Source: an uncultured Erysipelotrichaceae bacterium (GTDB lineage: Bacteria; Bacillota_I; Bacilli_A; Erysipelotrichales; Erysipelotrichaceae). From it: DNA of 18,175 nucleotides. Each line of letters starts with the position of its first letter. Positions within the stretch are counted from its first letter, which is position 1. Shown here one piece after another: positions 7,924 to 15,953 of this stretch. The DNA lies in the NCBI GenBank assembly GCA_937900565.1, contig CALCFG010000122.1, forward strand, positions 1 through 18,175. The letters are read 5' to 3'. Position numbers and translations under genes: made by a program. A model generated the notes under the pieces. The model was not told where the DNA came from. It did not search any database and worked only from the letters and a program-made list of their open reading frames with translations.

Positions 7924-8946
7924 TTAGATACGATCTTTATACATCATTTCATAATATTGTTGGTATGAACCATTAACAATATGTTCCCCCCATTCTTTGT
8001 TATCTAAATACCATTGAATGGTTTGCACAATGCCTGTTTCGAAAGTGTATTCTGGTTTCCATCCTAATTCAGATTCAATCTTCGTTGGATCAATGGCATA
8101 ACGCAAATCATGACCCGGCCTATCTTTAACATAATGAATCAATGACTCATCTTTACCCACTTTATCTAAAATGATTTTAACCACTTCCAAGTTAGAATGT
8201 TCATTATGACCACCAATATTATAAACATCACCTGGTTTACCTTTTCTTAAAATCAAATCAATCGCTTGGCAATGATCTTTTACATGCAACCAATCCCTTA
8301 CATTTTCACCCTTGCCATAAACTGGTAATGGCTCATTCGCTAAACTACGACTAATCATTAATGGAATCATCTTTTCTGGAAATTGATATGGGCCATAGTT
8401 ATTGGAGCATCTAGAAATAGATACTGGCAATCCATAAGTTCGCGCATATGCACCAACCAATAAATCCGCGCTTGCTTTAGATGCAGAGTAAGGACTGGAA
8501 GTATGCAATGGCGTACTTTCAGTAAAGAACAAGTCTTTACGATCCAATGGTAAATCACCATACACTTCATCCGTACTTACTTGATGGAAACGTTTTACTT
8601 CATATTTACGACATGCATCCATTAATACTTGCACACCCAAAATATTCGTCTTTAAGAAAATACTTGGATCAACTATGGAACGATCCACGTGACTTTCTGC
8701 TGCAAAGTTAACGACCCAATCAAAACGATATTCATTAAATAACGCATCAATCGCGTCTGCATCAGTAATATCAATTTTAACAAACTTAAAATTTTCTTTA
8801 TCCATTAATGGCGCAATCGTTTCCAAGTTTCCCGCGTACGTTAAACTATCCAAAGCTACAAATGTGTCATCAGGGTATTTTTCCATCCAATAATAGGCAA
8901 AATTACCACCAATAAACCCTGCCGCACCAGTGACTAAAATTTTCAT
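7924..8946 (-). CDS. rfbB: dTDP-glucose 4,6-dehydratase
   Basis: A 340-residue extended SDR (RmlB) that converts dTDP-glucose to dTDP-4-keto-6-deoxyglucose with bound NAD. Visible motifs are GAAGFIG (7-13, NAD binding), STDEVYG (124-130, giving the Thr-Asp-Glu dehydratase set), Y153 and K157 in YSASK, and SRCSNNYGPYQFPEKMIP downstream, all diagnostic of RmlB. The length is normal. An AAGGAG site lies upstream, partly inside the end of the preceding SDR gene. It is last in the rmlA-SDR-rmlB set and is followed by a terminator. Together with RmlA it supplies the activated 6-deoxysugar for the envelope polymer. Confidence is high. Confidence 0.96.
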   Translation of the reverse strand: MKILVTGAAGFIGGNFAYYWMEKYPDDTFVALDSLTYAGNLETIAPLMDKENFKFVKIDITDADAIDALFNEYRFDWVVNFAAESHVDRSIVDPSIFLKTNILGVQVLMDACRKYEVKRFHQVSTDEVYGDLPLDRKDLFFTESTPLHTSSPYSASKASADLLVGAYARTYGLPVSISRCSNNYGPYQFPEKMIPLMISRSLANEPLPVYGKGENVRDWLHVKDHCQAIDLILRKGKPGDVYNIGGHNEHSNLEVVKIILDKVGKDESLIHYVKDRPGHDLRYAIDPTKIESELGWKPEYTFETGIVQTIQWYLDNKEWGEHIVNGSYQQYYEMMYKDRI

Positions 8947-8948
8947 AA

Positions 8949-9845
8949 TTAATGATTCTCCTTAATTCGTTTCACTTCTTCCAGAATACCTTGTTTTAAT
9001 GATACCGTTGGTTTAAAACATGTATCCTTCTTAAATTTATCAATATTTAACAATGAATCCGATACAATATTTGGATCCACACTTTCCATCACTAAAGGAA
9101 CACTTGCTCCACTCACTTCTTCCACCGTATCAATAATGGTTTTTAAACTCACGGAATGTCCACTCCCAACATTATAGATTTGATTTACCTTATGTAAATC
9201 AATTAATAAGGTTAATGCATGCGCTAAATCGGATATATAAATATAATCCCGTCTACTTTCTAAAGTATTCCAACAATGGAAATCTTTTTGATACAAAGCA
9301 CTTTCAATCAATACTGGAATTACCCCTTGTTTACGATTGGTTAATTGATATCCACCAAATGGATTGGATAAACGAATAATCGTATATGGTAAATTCATTT
9401 GTGCAATCACTTTTTCCAAGTAAATCTTACTCCGTGAATATAAGTTTAATGTCATTCCGTTTAATGGCGAATCTTCATCACATGCATGGGCACAATTTCC
9501 ATACACAGTTCCCCCACTACTTAAGTAAATATATTGTTGGATTTTAGCTTCCCTAAGTGTTTGATAAAATCCACGGTATTTATTTAAAAAATCTTGCATA
9601 AACACCGCTTCATCATCCACTTCTAAATTAAACGGGAACAATGACATCGCATCAATAACAATGGCTTCACTTAGCCATTTGAATTGTTCTTTTGTTAAAT
9701 TAAATGCATCCACTTCCTCAAATAATGACGAAAAACTATACGGACTTACAAGCCCCCATAACTTTACATTGTAGTTACCATCAAATAATGTAGCAATGTT
9801 ATACCCAAGATAACCACATCCAAAAATTACTACTTTCTTTTTCAT
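8949..9845 (-). CDS. NAD-dependent epimerase/dehydratase (extended SDR), probable dTDP-sugar enzyme
   Basis: A 298-residue extended SDR. It has the Rossmann GCGYLG (9-14), SSGGTVYG (109-116) and the catalytic pair Y136 and K140 (YSRSK), then SNPFG and the RRDYIYISDL segment typical of UDP/dTDP-sugar epimerases and reductases. It lies between rmlA (4-base gap) and rmlB (2-base gap), so it probably acts on dTDP-4-keto-6-deoxyglucose, the product of its neighbours. A 4-ketoreductase making dTDP-D-fucose (Fcf1-like) is one reasonable guess. It does not look like RmlD, and there is no RmlC in the window. A 4-epimerase is the main alternative. It has no clear ribosome site of its own, so translation is probably coupled to rmlA. 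The family is certain; the substrate is inferred from position. Confidence 0.85.
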   Translation of the reverse strand: MKKKVVIFGCGYLGYNIATLFDGNYNVKLWGLVSPYSFSSLFEEVDAFNLTKEQFKWLSEAIVIDAMSLFPFNLEVDDEAVFMQDFLNKYRGFYQTLREAKIQQYIYLSSGGTVYGNCAHACDEDSPLNGMTLNLYSRSKIYLEKVIAQMNLPYTIIRLSNPFGGYQLTNRKQGVIPVLIESALYQKDFHCWNTLESRRDYIYISDLAHALTLLIDLHKVNQIYNVGSGHSVSLKTIIDTVEEVSGASVPLVMESVDPNIVSDSLLNIDKFKKDTCFKPTVSLKQGILEEVKRIKENH

Positions 9846-9849
9846 TCGA

Positions 9850-10740
9850 TTAACGATTATAAGTTGTCTTTACTAAGCCTTGGGCCACTTGTTTTAAATG
9901 CGTACCATACGGACTTTTTCCATACGCATTCGCACTTTCAATCAATTGTTCTTTACTAATCCAATGATTGTAATAGGCAATTTCTTCTGGACAACTAATT
10001 TTTACTCCTTGCACAACGTCAACCATTTTGACATATTCACTGCTTAATGCCAATGATTCCACAGTTCCTGTATCTAACCAAGCCAACCCACGGCCTAATA
10101 ATTCACATTTTAAACGGCCTTGTTGTAAATACTTTCGATTTAAATCGGTAATTTCTAATTCTCCCCGAGGACTTGGTTTTAATTGCTTAGCATATTCTAC
10201 AACATGATGATCATAGAAATATAAACCAACAACCGCATAATTACTTTTTGGATTTTCTGGTTTTTCTTCTAAAGATAAAACTTTACCATTTTCGTCAATC
10301 TCCGCAATTCCAAATCGTTGTGGATCATGAACAAACTTACCAAATACTGTTGCACCGTCATTATTTTTAACAGCATTGCGTAACATCATTCCAAAATTAT
10401 TCCCATAGAAAATATTGTCACCCAATACTAACGCAACACTATCATTTCCAATAAAATCTTCTCCGATTAAAAAAGCTTGCGCTAAACCATCTGGACTTGG
10501 TTGCACAGCATAACTTAGTTTTACCCCAAATTGATGACCATCACCCAATAGTTTTTTAAAGTTAGGTGTATCTTCTGGCGTCGAAATAATTAAAATTTCA
10601 TCAATACCTGCTAACATTAATGTACTTAATGGATAATAAATCATTGGTTTATCATAAACAGGCAATAACTGTTTACTTGTAACTTTGGTTAATGGGTACA
10701 AGCGAGTGCCACTTCCCCCTGCTAAAATGATACCTTTCAT
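9850..10740 (-). CDS. rfbA: Glucose-1-phosphate thymidylyltransferase
   Basis: A 296-residue nucleotidyltransferase (RmlA) making dTDP-glucose from dTTP and glucose-1-phosphate. The N-terminal GGSGTRLYPLT (8-18) is the nucleotide-binding signature. KQLLPVYDKPMIYYPLS follows at 23-39, then LGDNIFYG, EEKPENPKSNYAVVGLYFYD and GRGLAWLDTGT, all RmlA hallmarks. The length is that of the long RmlA class. AGGAAG lies a few bases before the ATG. First gene of the three-gene dTDP-sugar set, with a 13-bp hairpin between it and the LCP gene upstream. Confidence is very high. Confidence 0.97.
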   Translation of the reverse strand: MKGIILAGGSGTRLYPLTKVTSKQLLPVYDKPMIYYPLSTLMLAGIDEILIISTPEDTPNFKKLLGDGHQFGVKLSYAVQPSPDGLAQAFLIGEDFIGNDSVALVLGDNIFYGNNFGMMLRNAVKNNDGATVFGKFVHDPQRFGIAEIDENGKVLSLEEKPENPKSNYAVVGLYFYDHHVVEYAKQLKPSPRGELEITDLNRKYLQQGRLKCELLGRGLAWLDTGTVESLALSSEYVKMVDVVQGVKISCPEEIAYYNHWISKEQLIESANAYGKSPYGTHLKQVAQGLVKTTYNR

Positions 10741-10760
10741 AAAAACTTCCTATATATATT

Positions 10761-10800
10761 AATAATCCCTTATAGTTTACCACAACCATAAGGGATTATT
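10761..10800 (-). terminator. 13-bp hairpin between the LCP gene and rmlA
   Basis: AATAATCCCTTAT (10761-10773) pairs perfectly with ATAAGGGATTATT (10788-10800) around a 14-base loop. On the - strand the stem is followed by AATATATATAGG, not a U-run, so it is a poor intrinsic terminator. It may reduce read-through, stabilise or process the mRNA, or mark an operator just upstream of the rmlA ribosome site. Confidence 0.6.
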
Positions 10801-10807
10801 CTGTGCA

Positions 10808-12691
10808 TTATCCGCCAACACATCCTCCAATGCCATCCGCACTAGTGCCACTTGGGCAGGAAGTATAACATGTTCCTGCACTCCAAACAAACAATCCGCC
10901 ATTGGCATTGCAACTGGATTGGTCACTACCTTCAATCTGTGTTGGAACACTAACTGCCTGACAACCTTGCCCAGCAACATACGTGCCTCCTGGACAAGTA
11001 CATGTTCCATTTTCCCACACACCATTATCCACATAACAATAATAGCTTTCAGTTAAGGTCGGTTCAAATTTAGTTTCTGGATATTCATCCCAAGAGATAA
11101 TCGGTTGACTATAATCAATAGATGCATCAAATACTTGCAAATAGTTTTCACTCAGTTCACTATCTAAATCTAAATTACGATTAATTAATTCACTCACTGC
11201 TTTAATACTACCATCCCATAAAACAACGATACTTACAGTTTGATAGTTTCCCTCATCCCATAAAAAAGAATTATACGCAGTAACCCTGGAATTAACGATA
11301 TCAATCATCTTTTCAATATGCTCTTGACTCGGGAACCGATTAGCTTTTTTCATAATGTAATTAAATAAGCCAACTAATTGATCAACTGATAAATTGGTAG
11401 ATACATTATTTCCCGCCGCATCCAATAAATTCACCATAGTATTTAAATCATTCATACGCATTGCTTCCATTAATATCGCCTGAATGACTTGTTGTTGATT
11501 CTGTTGCCGTTGGAAATCACCCGCAGGAAACGCATAACGCTCTCTGGCAAATGCCAAAGCACCTTCACCATCAACACGTTGCTCGCCTTTAAAGATATGT
11601 TCCGTATAATGACCACGCTCAGCATCAGAATTTTGCGCATCAAATTCTACTGGTGAATTGATTGTAATACCGCCTAACGCATCCACTATTTCAACAATTC
11701 CATTAAAGTTTGATTCAAAATAAAAATCAATTTCAACACCCAATAAACTTTCAACGGTATTTACCATACAGTCACGCGATACAGCACGTGCTGCATTAAT
11801 TTTATCTTTTGCTCCTCCGACATAACAAGCAATTGGAACATATGCATCCCGCGGAATTGACGTCAATGTTAACCGTAAAGATACCGGATTAAAACTAGCA
11901 AGCATTAATGCATCACTACGTCCATCATCAATCCCTGCTAATAATACTGTAAATGGTGTCGTAGTTAAGTCGATATTATTGCCATTAATGGTTGTGCCAT
12001 TGGTTGATTCTACAGTATTATCCAAACTTATAACTCCAATATCAAATAAACCATTTAAATCCGCAACGATTGCATCAACACTCGCAAATTGCGTTTTAAA
12101 ATCCGTCGGTAAAACAGCAGCTTGTACTTCACCACTTGATAACGCTTCAATTAATGAAGGATAATCCTCAAATAAAGTAAACGTCGCTTCCACATTTGCA
12201 CTTGCAAGCACTTGCTTTGCGACACTGTTTTGACTGTTGTCTTGCATCACACCAATCTTTCCATTATTTAAATTATCTAATGTCACGATATCACTATCAG
12301 CCACAACAAAACTACTCGATGATGCGTTATGATTTTCATTACCTCCTCCAGTAATTTTTGTCACATTGGTATCTAATTTAAATAAATAATACGTACCAAA
12401 GCCACCCACAGCGCCCATTAATAAACATGTCACAATTAACTTTTTCATCACGCTAATACGTCGAGTAACAATATTTCTAAAAGACAACCAATTAATACGT
12501 ACTAATAATAAAAGTACTAATACATTAATTGTCAAAAATATCCATTTATTAAAGGATGCATAATCATTAAGCACTGCTACGCAATATACCCATGTTATAT
12601 CCACAAGTATCGTTAAAATCATTAATGAGCTCTTAATAAACCATTGATGATTACGATATCTCGGTATTTTATTCTTTTTATTTTGACTCAT
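10808..12691 (-). CDS. LCP family glycopolymer ligase with short Cys-rich tail
   Basis: LCP (LytR-CpsA-Psr) proteins move undecaprenyl-linked glycopolymers onto peptidoglycan outside the membrane. With the ATG start (627 residues): three N-terminal membrane helices (about 18-42, 49-68, 84-104), a stretch at about 128-220 resembling part of a solute-binding domain, and the LCP domain from about 245 with DDGRSD (255-260), SIPRD (278-282), ARER (382-385) and FQRQQ (393-397). The last 76 residues hold 8 Cys (552, 564, 566, 577, 594, 608, 612, 624) in two modules. A frame extension to a TTG at 12727 exists. I prefer the ATG because residue numbering then matches the neighbouring LCP protein exactly through SI-RD. 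Neither start has a clear ribosome site. It is separated from that LCP gene by a terminator. Confidence 0.93.
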   Translation of the reverse strand: MSQNKKNKIPRYRNHQWFIKSSLMILTILVDITWVYCVAVLNDYASFNKWIFLTINVLVLLLLVRINWLSFRNIVTRRISVMKKLIVTCLLMGAVGGFGTYYLFKLDTNVTKITGGGNENHNASSSSFVVADSDIVTLDNLNNGKIGVMQDNSQNSVAKQVLASANVEATFTLFEDYPSLIEALSSGEVQAAVLPTDFKTQFASVDAIVADLNGLFDIGVISLDNTVESTNGTTINGNNIDLTTTPFTVLLAGIDDGRSDALMLASFNPVSLRLTLTSIPRDAYVPIACYVGGAKDKINAARAVSRDCMVNTVESLLGVEIDFYFESNFNGIVEIVDALGGITINSPVEFDAQNSDAERGHYTEHIFKGEQRVDGEGALAFARERYAFPAGDFQRQQNQQQVIQAILMEAMRMNDLNTMVNLLDAAGNNVSTNLSVDQLVGLFNYIMKKANRFPSQEHIEKMIDIVNSRVTAYNSFLWDEGNYQTVSIVVLWDGSIKAVSELINRNLDLDSELSENYLQVFDASIDYSQPIISWDEYPETKFEPTLTESYYCYVDNGVWENGTCTCPGGTYVAGQGCQAVSVPTQIEGSDQSSCNANGGLFVWSAGTCYTSCPSGTSADGIGGCVGG

Positions 12692-12706
12692 GTTAATAAG
12701 ATTAAC
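12692..12706 (-). promoter_or_regulatory. Palindrome abutting the LCP start codon
   Basis: GTTAAT-CTT-ATTAAC, a perfect 6-3-6 inverted repeat, ends at the base before the ATG at 12691. TTGAAA at 12727-12722 with TAATCT at 12704-12699 (17-base spacing) could be a promoter whose start site falls at the ATG. It may be an operator or simply AT-rich promoter sequence. Confidence 0.35.
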
Positions 12707-12737
12707 GAGAATCGTAAATAGTTTCAATTATTTTCTA

Positions 12738-12751
12738 TGTGAATTTTCACA
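12738..12751. promoter_or_regulatory. Palindrome upstream of the second LCP gene
   Basis: TGTGAA-TT-TTCACA is a 6-2-6 inverted repeat about 11 bases upstream of the putative -35 hexamer. It has the shape of a dimeric regulator site. The regulator is unknown and I see no second copy in the window. Confidence 0.3.
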
Positions 12752-12785
12752 ATATATTGAATTACTGTGTAGTCATCCATAGAAA

Positions 12786-12815
12786 AAGGAATCCTGACAT
12801 CCATCAGAATTCCTT
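12786..12815 (-). terminator. Intrinsic terminator between the two LCP genes
   Basis: On the - strand AAGGAATTCTGA pairs with TCAGGATTCCTT (12 bp, one G-U) around a 6-base loop and runs into TTTTTC. It ends the GT2-unknown-LCP operon just after the LCP stop codon at 12823. Confidence 0.9.
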
Positions 12816-12822
12816 ATTTTCG

Positions 12823-15800
12823 CTAGAAATTAATCCGTTTTATTATACTAAAATCAATATTACGATAACTCATTGGTACACTAATTCTTTTACTTGGTTT
12901 ATTCGCAAAGAAAGACATTGCTATCGAAGGAGTTTCTCCAGTTTGTGAATCATTAGAAGCAATAACACATCCAGATCCATCCCAAGTGTAACCATCAAGA
13001 CAATGACAAACATTGTTTGATGCATCCCAACTTCCACCAGTATTCATACAACCCTTTGCTTCAGAAGGTAATTCTGTGTCTGGAGAAGGCACTACACACG
13101 AACCATTTACCCACGTTCCATTTTTGTTATAACACGCCTTTTCTTCGGCAGAAATACAAGTGCCATTATGTTCAACTAAGCCATTTGAACTACATGCATC
13201 GCTCATAGAGGCGTGACAAGCACCGTTATACCAAACTTTACCTTCATTTTGACATTTTTGTTCCGGTGAAACTTCAGGCACAGGTTTGGATTCGATATGA
13301 CAAGCTCCATCCCACCAATTTAATCCAGCACCTGAACATACAGATTCACTTGTACATGCGGATAAGTTATCCTTACTACATGTTGGTTGTTGTGGTTGTG
13401 GATTGGCATTACATGTATTGTTATACCAATATTTTCCTACCTTTTCACAACTTGTTTGATCTTTACATCCACCAGGATTTTCCGCAGAACATGTATTTTC
13501 AGGTTTTGAAGTTTGATTTACCTTACATGAACCATCCGATTGAACTGTCGTGCCAGATGGACAATTACATTTATTAGCAGCTGCGTCCCATTTTCCACCG
13601 GAGCTTGCTGCTTCACATGCAAGCTGTTGACTAGATTTTGCTTTACATGTTTTGCTAGAACTATCCCAAACATATTTATCTGTACCTAAAGCTTTACAAG
13701 AAGCTTCATCTTTACATGCATTTAAGTTAGAAGTAGAACATTTATTTTCTGTCTTAACTTCACATTTACCACTGGATGCATTCCATTGTTGGTTGGAATC
13801 GTTACATACGCACTTACCGTCTTTCCATGTTCCGCCACTTCCACTGGCTTCACATGCTTTTTGTTCATTGGATTTCGGTTGGCCACACGTACTTCCGTTC
13901 CATGAGCCACCCGCAGCAGTACATGCACTTTCGTTATCGCAACGATTTAAGTGCGAAGCATCACAGACTTGTGGTGCAGTACAGTAGTTATCTTTCCATT
14001 CATTACCGCTTGCTTTACAAGCTGCCTCATCAAGACAACCTTTTGGATTATCTTTGCTACATGTATTTACACTACAGTAACCATACGTGGATTCTACATA
14101 ACCACTTGGGCATGCAGAATAACAGGTATTGGTGTCATAGCTCCATTTACCACTACCGGCAATACAACTTGCTTCATCCGTTAATTTTGTAAAGTCAGTT
14201 TGAACTTCTTGACATCCTTTTTCACTAATAAATTGCGTACCTACTGGGCAAGCACATGTACCAGATTCATAAGTACCACCGGTAATTGAACACCAATAAC
14301 TTGGTGGTGTATCGGATTGTTTAATAGCTTCGGAATATGTTTCATTACTTACCGTAGGGGTAGTGTATTCATACGAAGCATCCAATACCATACTGCGCAA
14401 TTGTTTGGTTGTTTTATCTTGCCACATATTGCGTAAGAATGCTGCACGGTTATCGGCAATACTACCTTCATAAGGCACAACGATACTTAGGGCTACTCCC
14501 GCAGCATCGCTCCATACCGAAGAGTTATAGCCAGTAACACGGCTACCGACAATATCAATAACACGTTCAGGGTGCTCGTCGGAATATTTCCAACGGTCCA
14601 CTTTCTTAATAACATAATTAAATAAATCAATTAATTGATCCGTAGAGATATTAGTTTCAATGTTATCGCCTGCTGCATCTAACATTTTTAACATTGTATT
14701 TAAGTCACGTACCCGCAATGCTTTTGTTAAAATAGCAGAAATGACTTGTTGTTGGTTACGTTGACGTTGGAAGTCACCGGAAGCATATAACTTACGTTCA
14801 CGAGCAAAAGCTAATGCTTGTTCACCATTTAGTGGAACATTTTCTCCAGCAGGAATCCATACAGTTTTGTGGCCTCTTTCAGTGCTACTATCTTGTCCTA
14901 CAAATTCATAAGGGTTATTTACGACAATACCACCAATGGCATCCACAATTTCAACAACACCTTTGAAATTTGCCATGAAATAGAAATCGATTTCGATATC
15001 CAATAAATCTTCAACCGTTTTCATAACACACGATACGCCACCATAAGCATAAGCAGCATTGATCTTGTTACTACCTTTACCACAGATTGGTACCCAAGAG
15101 TCACGGGCAATACTCGTCATTGTTAACCGCATGCTTACTGGGTTGAATGAGGCAACAATAATCGCATCGGTATTGCCATCGGCATTACCTAATATCAACA
15201 CAGAGAATGGTTCAGTCGTTAAATCTTTACCTGAACTATCCTTGATGTCATTTTTAACAACACTTTCAAAATCCAATAAGGAATGGAAGTTATCAATTTT
15301 ATCTTCTAAACCCGCTTCATTTGCATACATTGTTTGATAGTTACCAGGTAAAGCAGCTGCATCGACTTCACCCCCCACTAAAGCTAACAACAAAGTAGAA
15401 AAGGAATCAAATTCAACATTGGTTACTTGAACTTCTTTTTCACTTAATTGTTCACTGGCTTTTGTTGCATAGGTAGTATCAGGAACAATACCTAACATTT
15501 TTCCATTTAAAGCATCAACATCCGCTATATCACTGCCATACACAACAATACTTGTCGTAACGCTTTGTGTTTGTGTACCACTGGTATTAATAACTTTGTT
15601 AACATTTTTATTTACCTTCATGGTTATAAATGCACCCGGCGCAGAAATAATCAATAAAATAACTAAAAATACTGTACCAATTTGAAATAAACGTATTTGA
15701 CGAGTCTTAATAAAATAAAATACAACCGCATTTAAACCAAGCATCAACAATAAGATGATAATATTGATGACAATAAACACTGTTTTCGAAAAAGCAGAAT

Positions 15801-15945
15801 AACTGTTGATACTTAGCATAATGTAAAGCAATAAACAGTTAACAATAACTGCCGCGATTGTTAGACCTAAGTTAAATGGCATCGCATTGGAACGGATCAT
15901 TTTCCCAAGGTCAAAACTTCTCATTTTGTTTTTACTTTGTTCCAT
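12823..15945 (-). CDS. LCP family protein with 46-Cys modular extracellular tail
   Basis: A 1040-residue LCP protein, much longer than the family's usual 300-500. Three membrane helices (about 24-46, 53-80, 88-108) put the rest outside. A solute-binding-like stretch (about 134-225) precedes the LCP domain (about 247-500) with RD (281-282), ARER (381-384) and FQRQR (392-396). The normal RSD motif reads NTD (258-260), so a usually conserved Arg is Asn. Residues 552-993 carry 46 Cys in regular modules: C-x7-C-x5-C-x11-C (starting at 629, 661, 819, 856; a longer form at 736), C-x11..15-C-x-C-x10..13-C (552, 698, 777, 966), one variant (594) and three C-x11-C pairs (898, 918, 938). About 47 residues follow the last Cys, with no LPXTG and no helix. 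A GGAGGG ribosome site overlaps the stop of the gene before it. Probable role: wall glycopolymer attachment, with the tail as a disulfide-rich stalk or binding array. Confidence 0.93.
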   Translation of the reverse strand: MEQSKNKMRSFDLGKMIRSNAMPFNLGLTIAAVIVNCLLLYIMLSINSYSAFSKTVFIVINIIILLLMLGLNAVVFYFIKTRQIRLFQIGTVFLVILLIISAPGAFITMKVNKNVNKVINTSGTQTQSVTTSIVVYGSDIADVDALNGKMLGIVPDTTYATKASEQLSEKEVQVTNVEFDSFSTLLLALVGGEVDAAALPGNYQTMYANEAGLEDKIDNFHSLLDFESVVKNDIKDSSGKDLTTEPFSVLILGNADGNTDAIIVASFNPVSMRLTMTSIARDSWVPICGKGSNKINAAYAYGGVSCVMKTVEDLLDIEIDFYFMANFKGVVEIVDAIGGIVVNNPYEFVGQDSSTERGHKTVWIPAGENVPLNGEQALAFARERKLYASGDFQRQRNQQQVISAILTKALRVRDLNTMLKMLDAAGDNIETNISTDQLIDLFNYVIKKVDRWKYSDEHPERVIDIVGSRVTGYNSSVWSDAAGVALSIVVPYEGSIADNRAAFLRNMWQDKTTKQLRSMVLDASYEYTTPTVSNETYSEAIKQSDTPPSYWCSITGGTYESGTCACPVGTQFISEKGCQEVQTDFTKLTDEASCIAGSGKWSYDTNTCYSACPSGYVESTYGYCSVNTCSKDNPKGCLDEAACKASGNEWKDNYCTAPQVCDASHLNRCDNESACTAAGGSWNGSTCGQPKSNEQKACEASGSGGTWKDGKCVCNDSNQQWNASSGKCEVKTENKCSTSNLNACKDEASCKALGTDKYVWDSSSKTCKAKSSQQLACEAASSGGKWDAAANKCNCPSGTTVQSDGSCKVNQTSKPENTCSAENPGGCKDQTSCEKVGKYWYNNTCNANPQPQQPTCSKDNLSACTSESVCSGAGLNWWDGACHIESKPVPEVSPEQKCQNEGKVWYNGACHASMSDACSSNGLVEHNGTCISAEEKACYNKNGTWVNGSCVVPSPDTELPSEAKGCMNTGGSWDASNNVCHCLDGYTWDGSGCVIASNDSQTGETPSIAMSFFANKPSKRISVPMSYRNIDFSIIKRINF
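12960..14290 (-). repeat. Tandem Cys-module repeat region inside the long LCP gene
   Basis: This DNA encodes residues 552-993 of the LCP protein and is a protein-level tandem array. Recurrent features are a Cys followed by Asn/Asp-rich residues, a small-residue plus DE/ES segment before the third Cys, and an aromatic (mostly W or Y) four to five residues before the last Cys. Units diverge enough that no long exact DNA repeat is obvious. Low stop-codon density on the opposite strand here produces spurious + strand frames. Confidence 0.8.
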
Positions 15946-15953
15946 GCTCCCTC

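Noticed and set aside
12692..12727. TTG start giving a 639-aa LCP protein
   Set aside because: There is no ribosome site, the extra 12 residues break the register with the sister LCP protein, and TTGAAA there fits a -35 hexamer better.
12823..12965. LPXTG or other wall-sorting signal at the end of the long LCP protein
   Set aside because: There is no LPXTG-like motif, no terminal membrane helix, and the tail ends in a basic polar stretch; the protein is already anchored by N-terminal helices.
13017..14192. Several overlapping open frames on the + strand (up to 138 aa)
   Set aside because: They lie opposite the Cys-module array, where codon composition of the - strand gene leaves few + strand stops. 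They lack good ribosome sites and resemble no protein I know.
12823..14290. CRISPR-like or DNA satellite repeat
   Set aside because: Periodicity is at protein level, in frame with the LCP gene; there are no near-identical DNA repeats with unique spacers.
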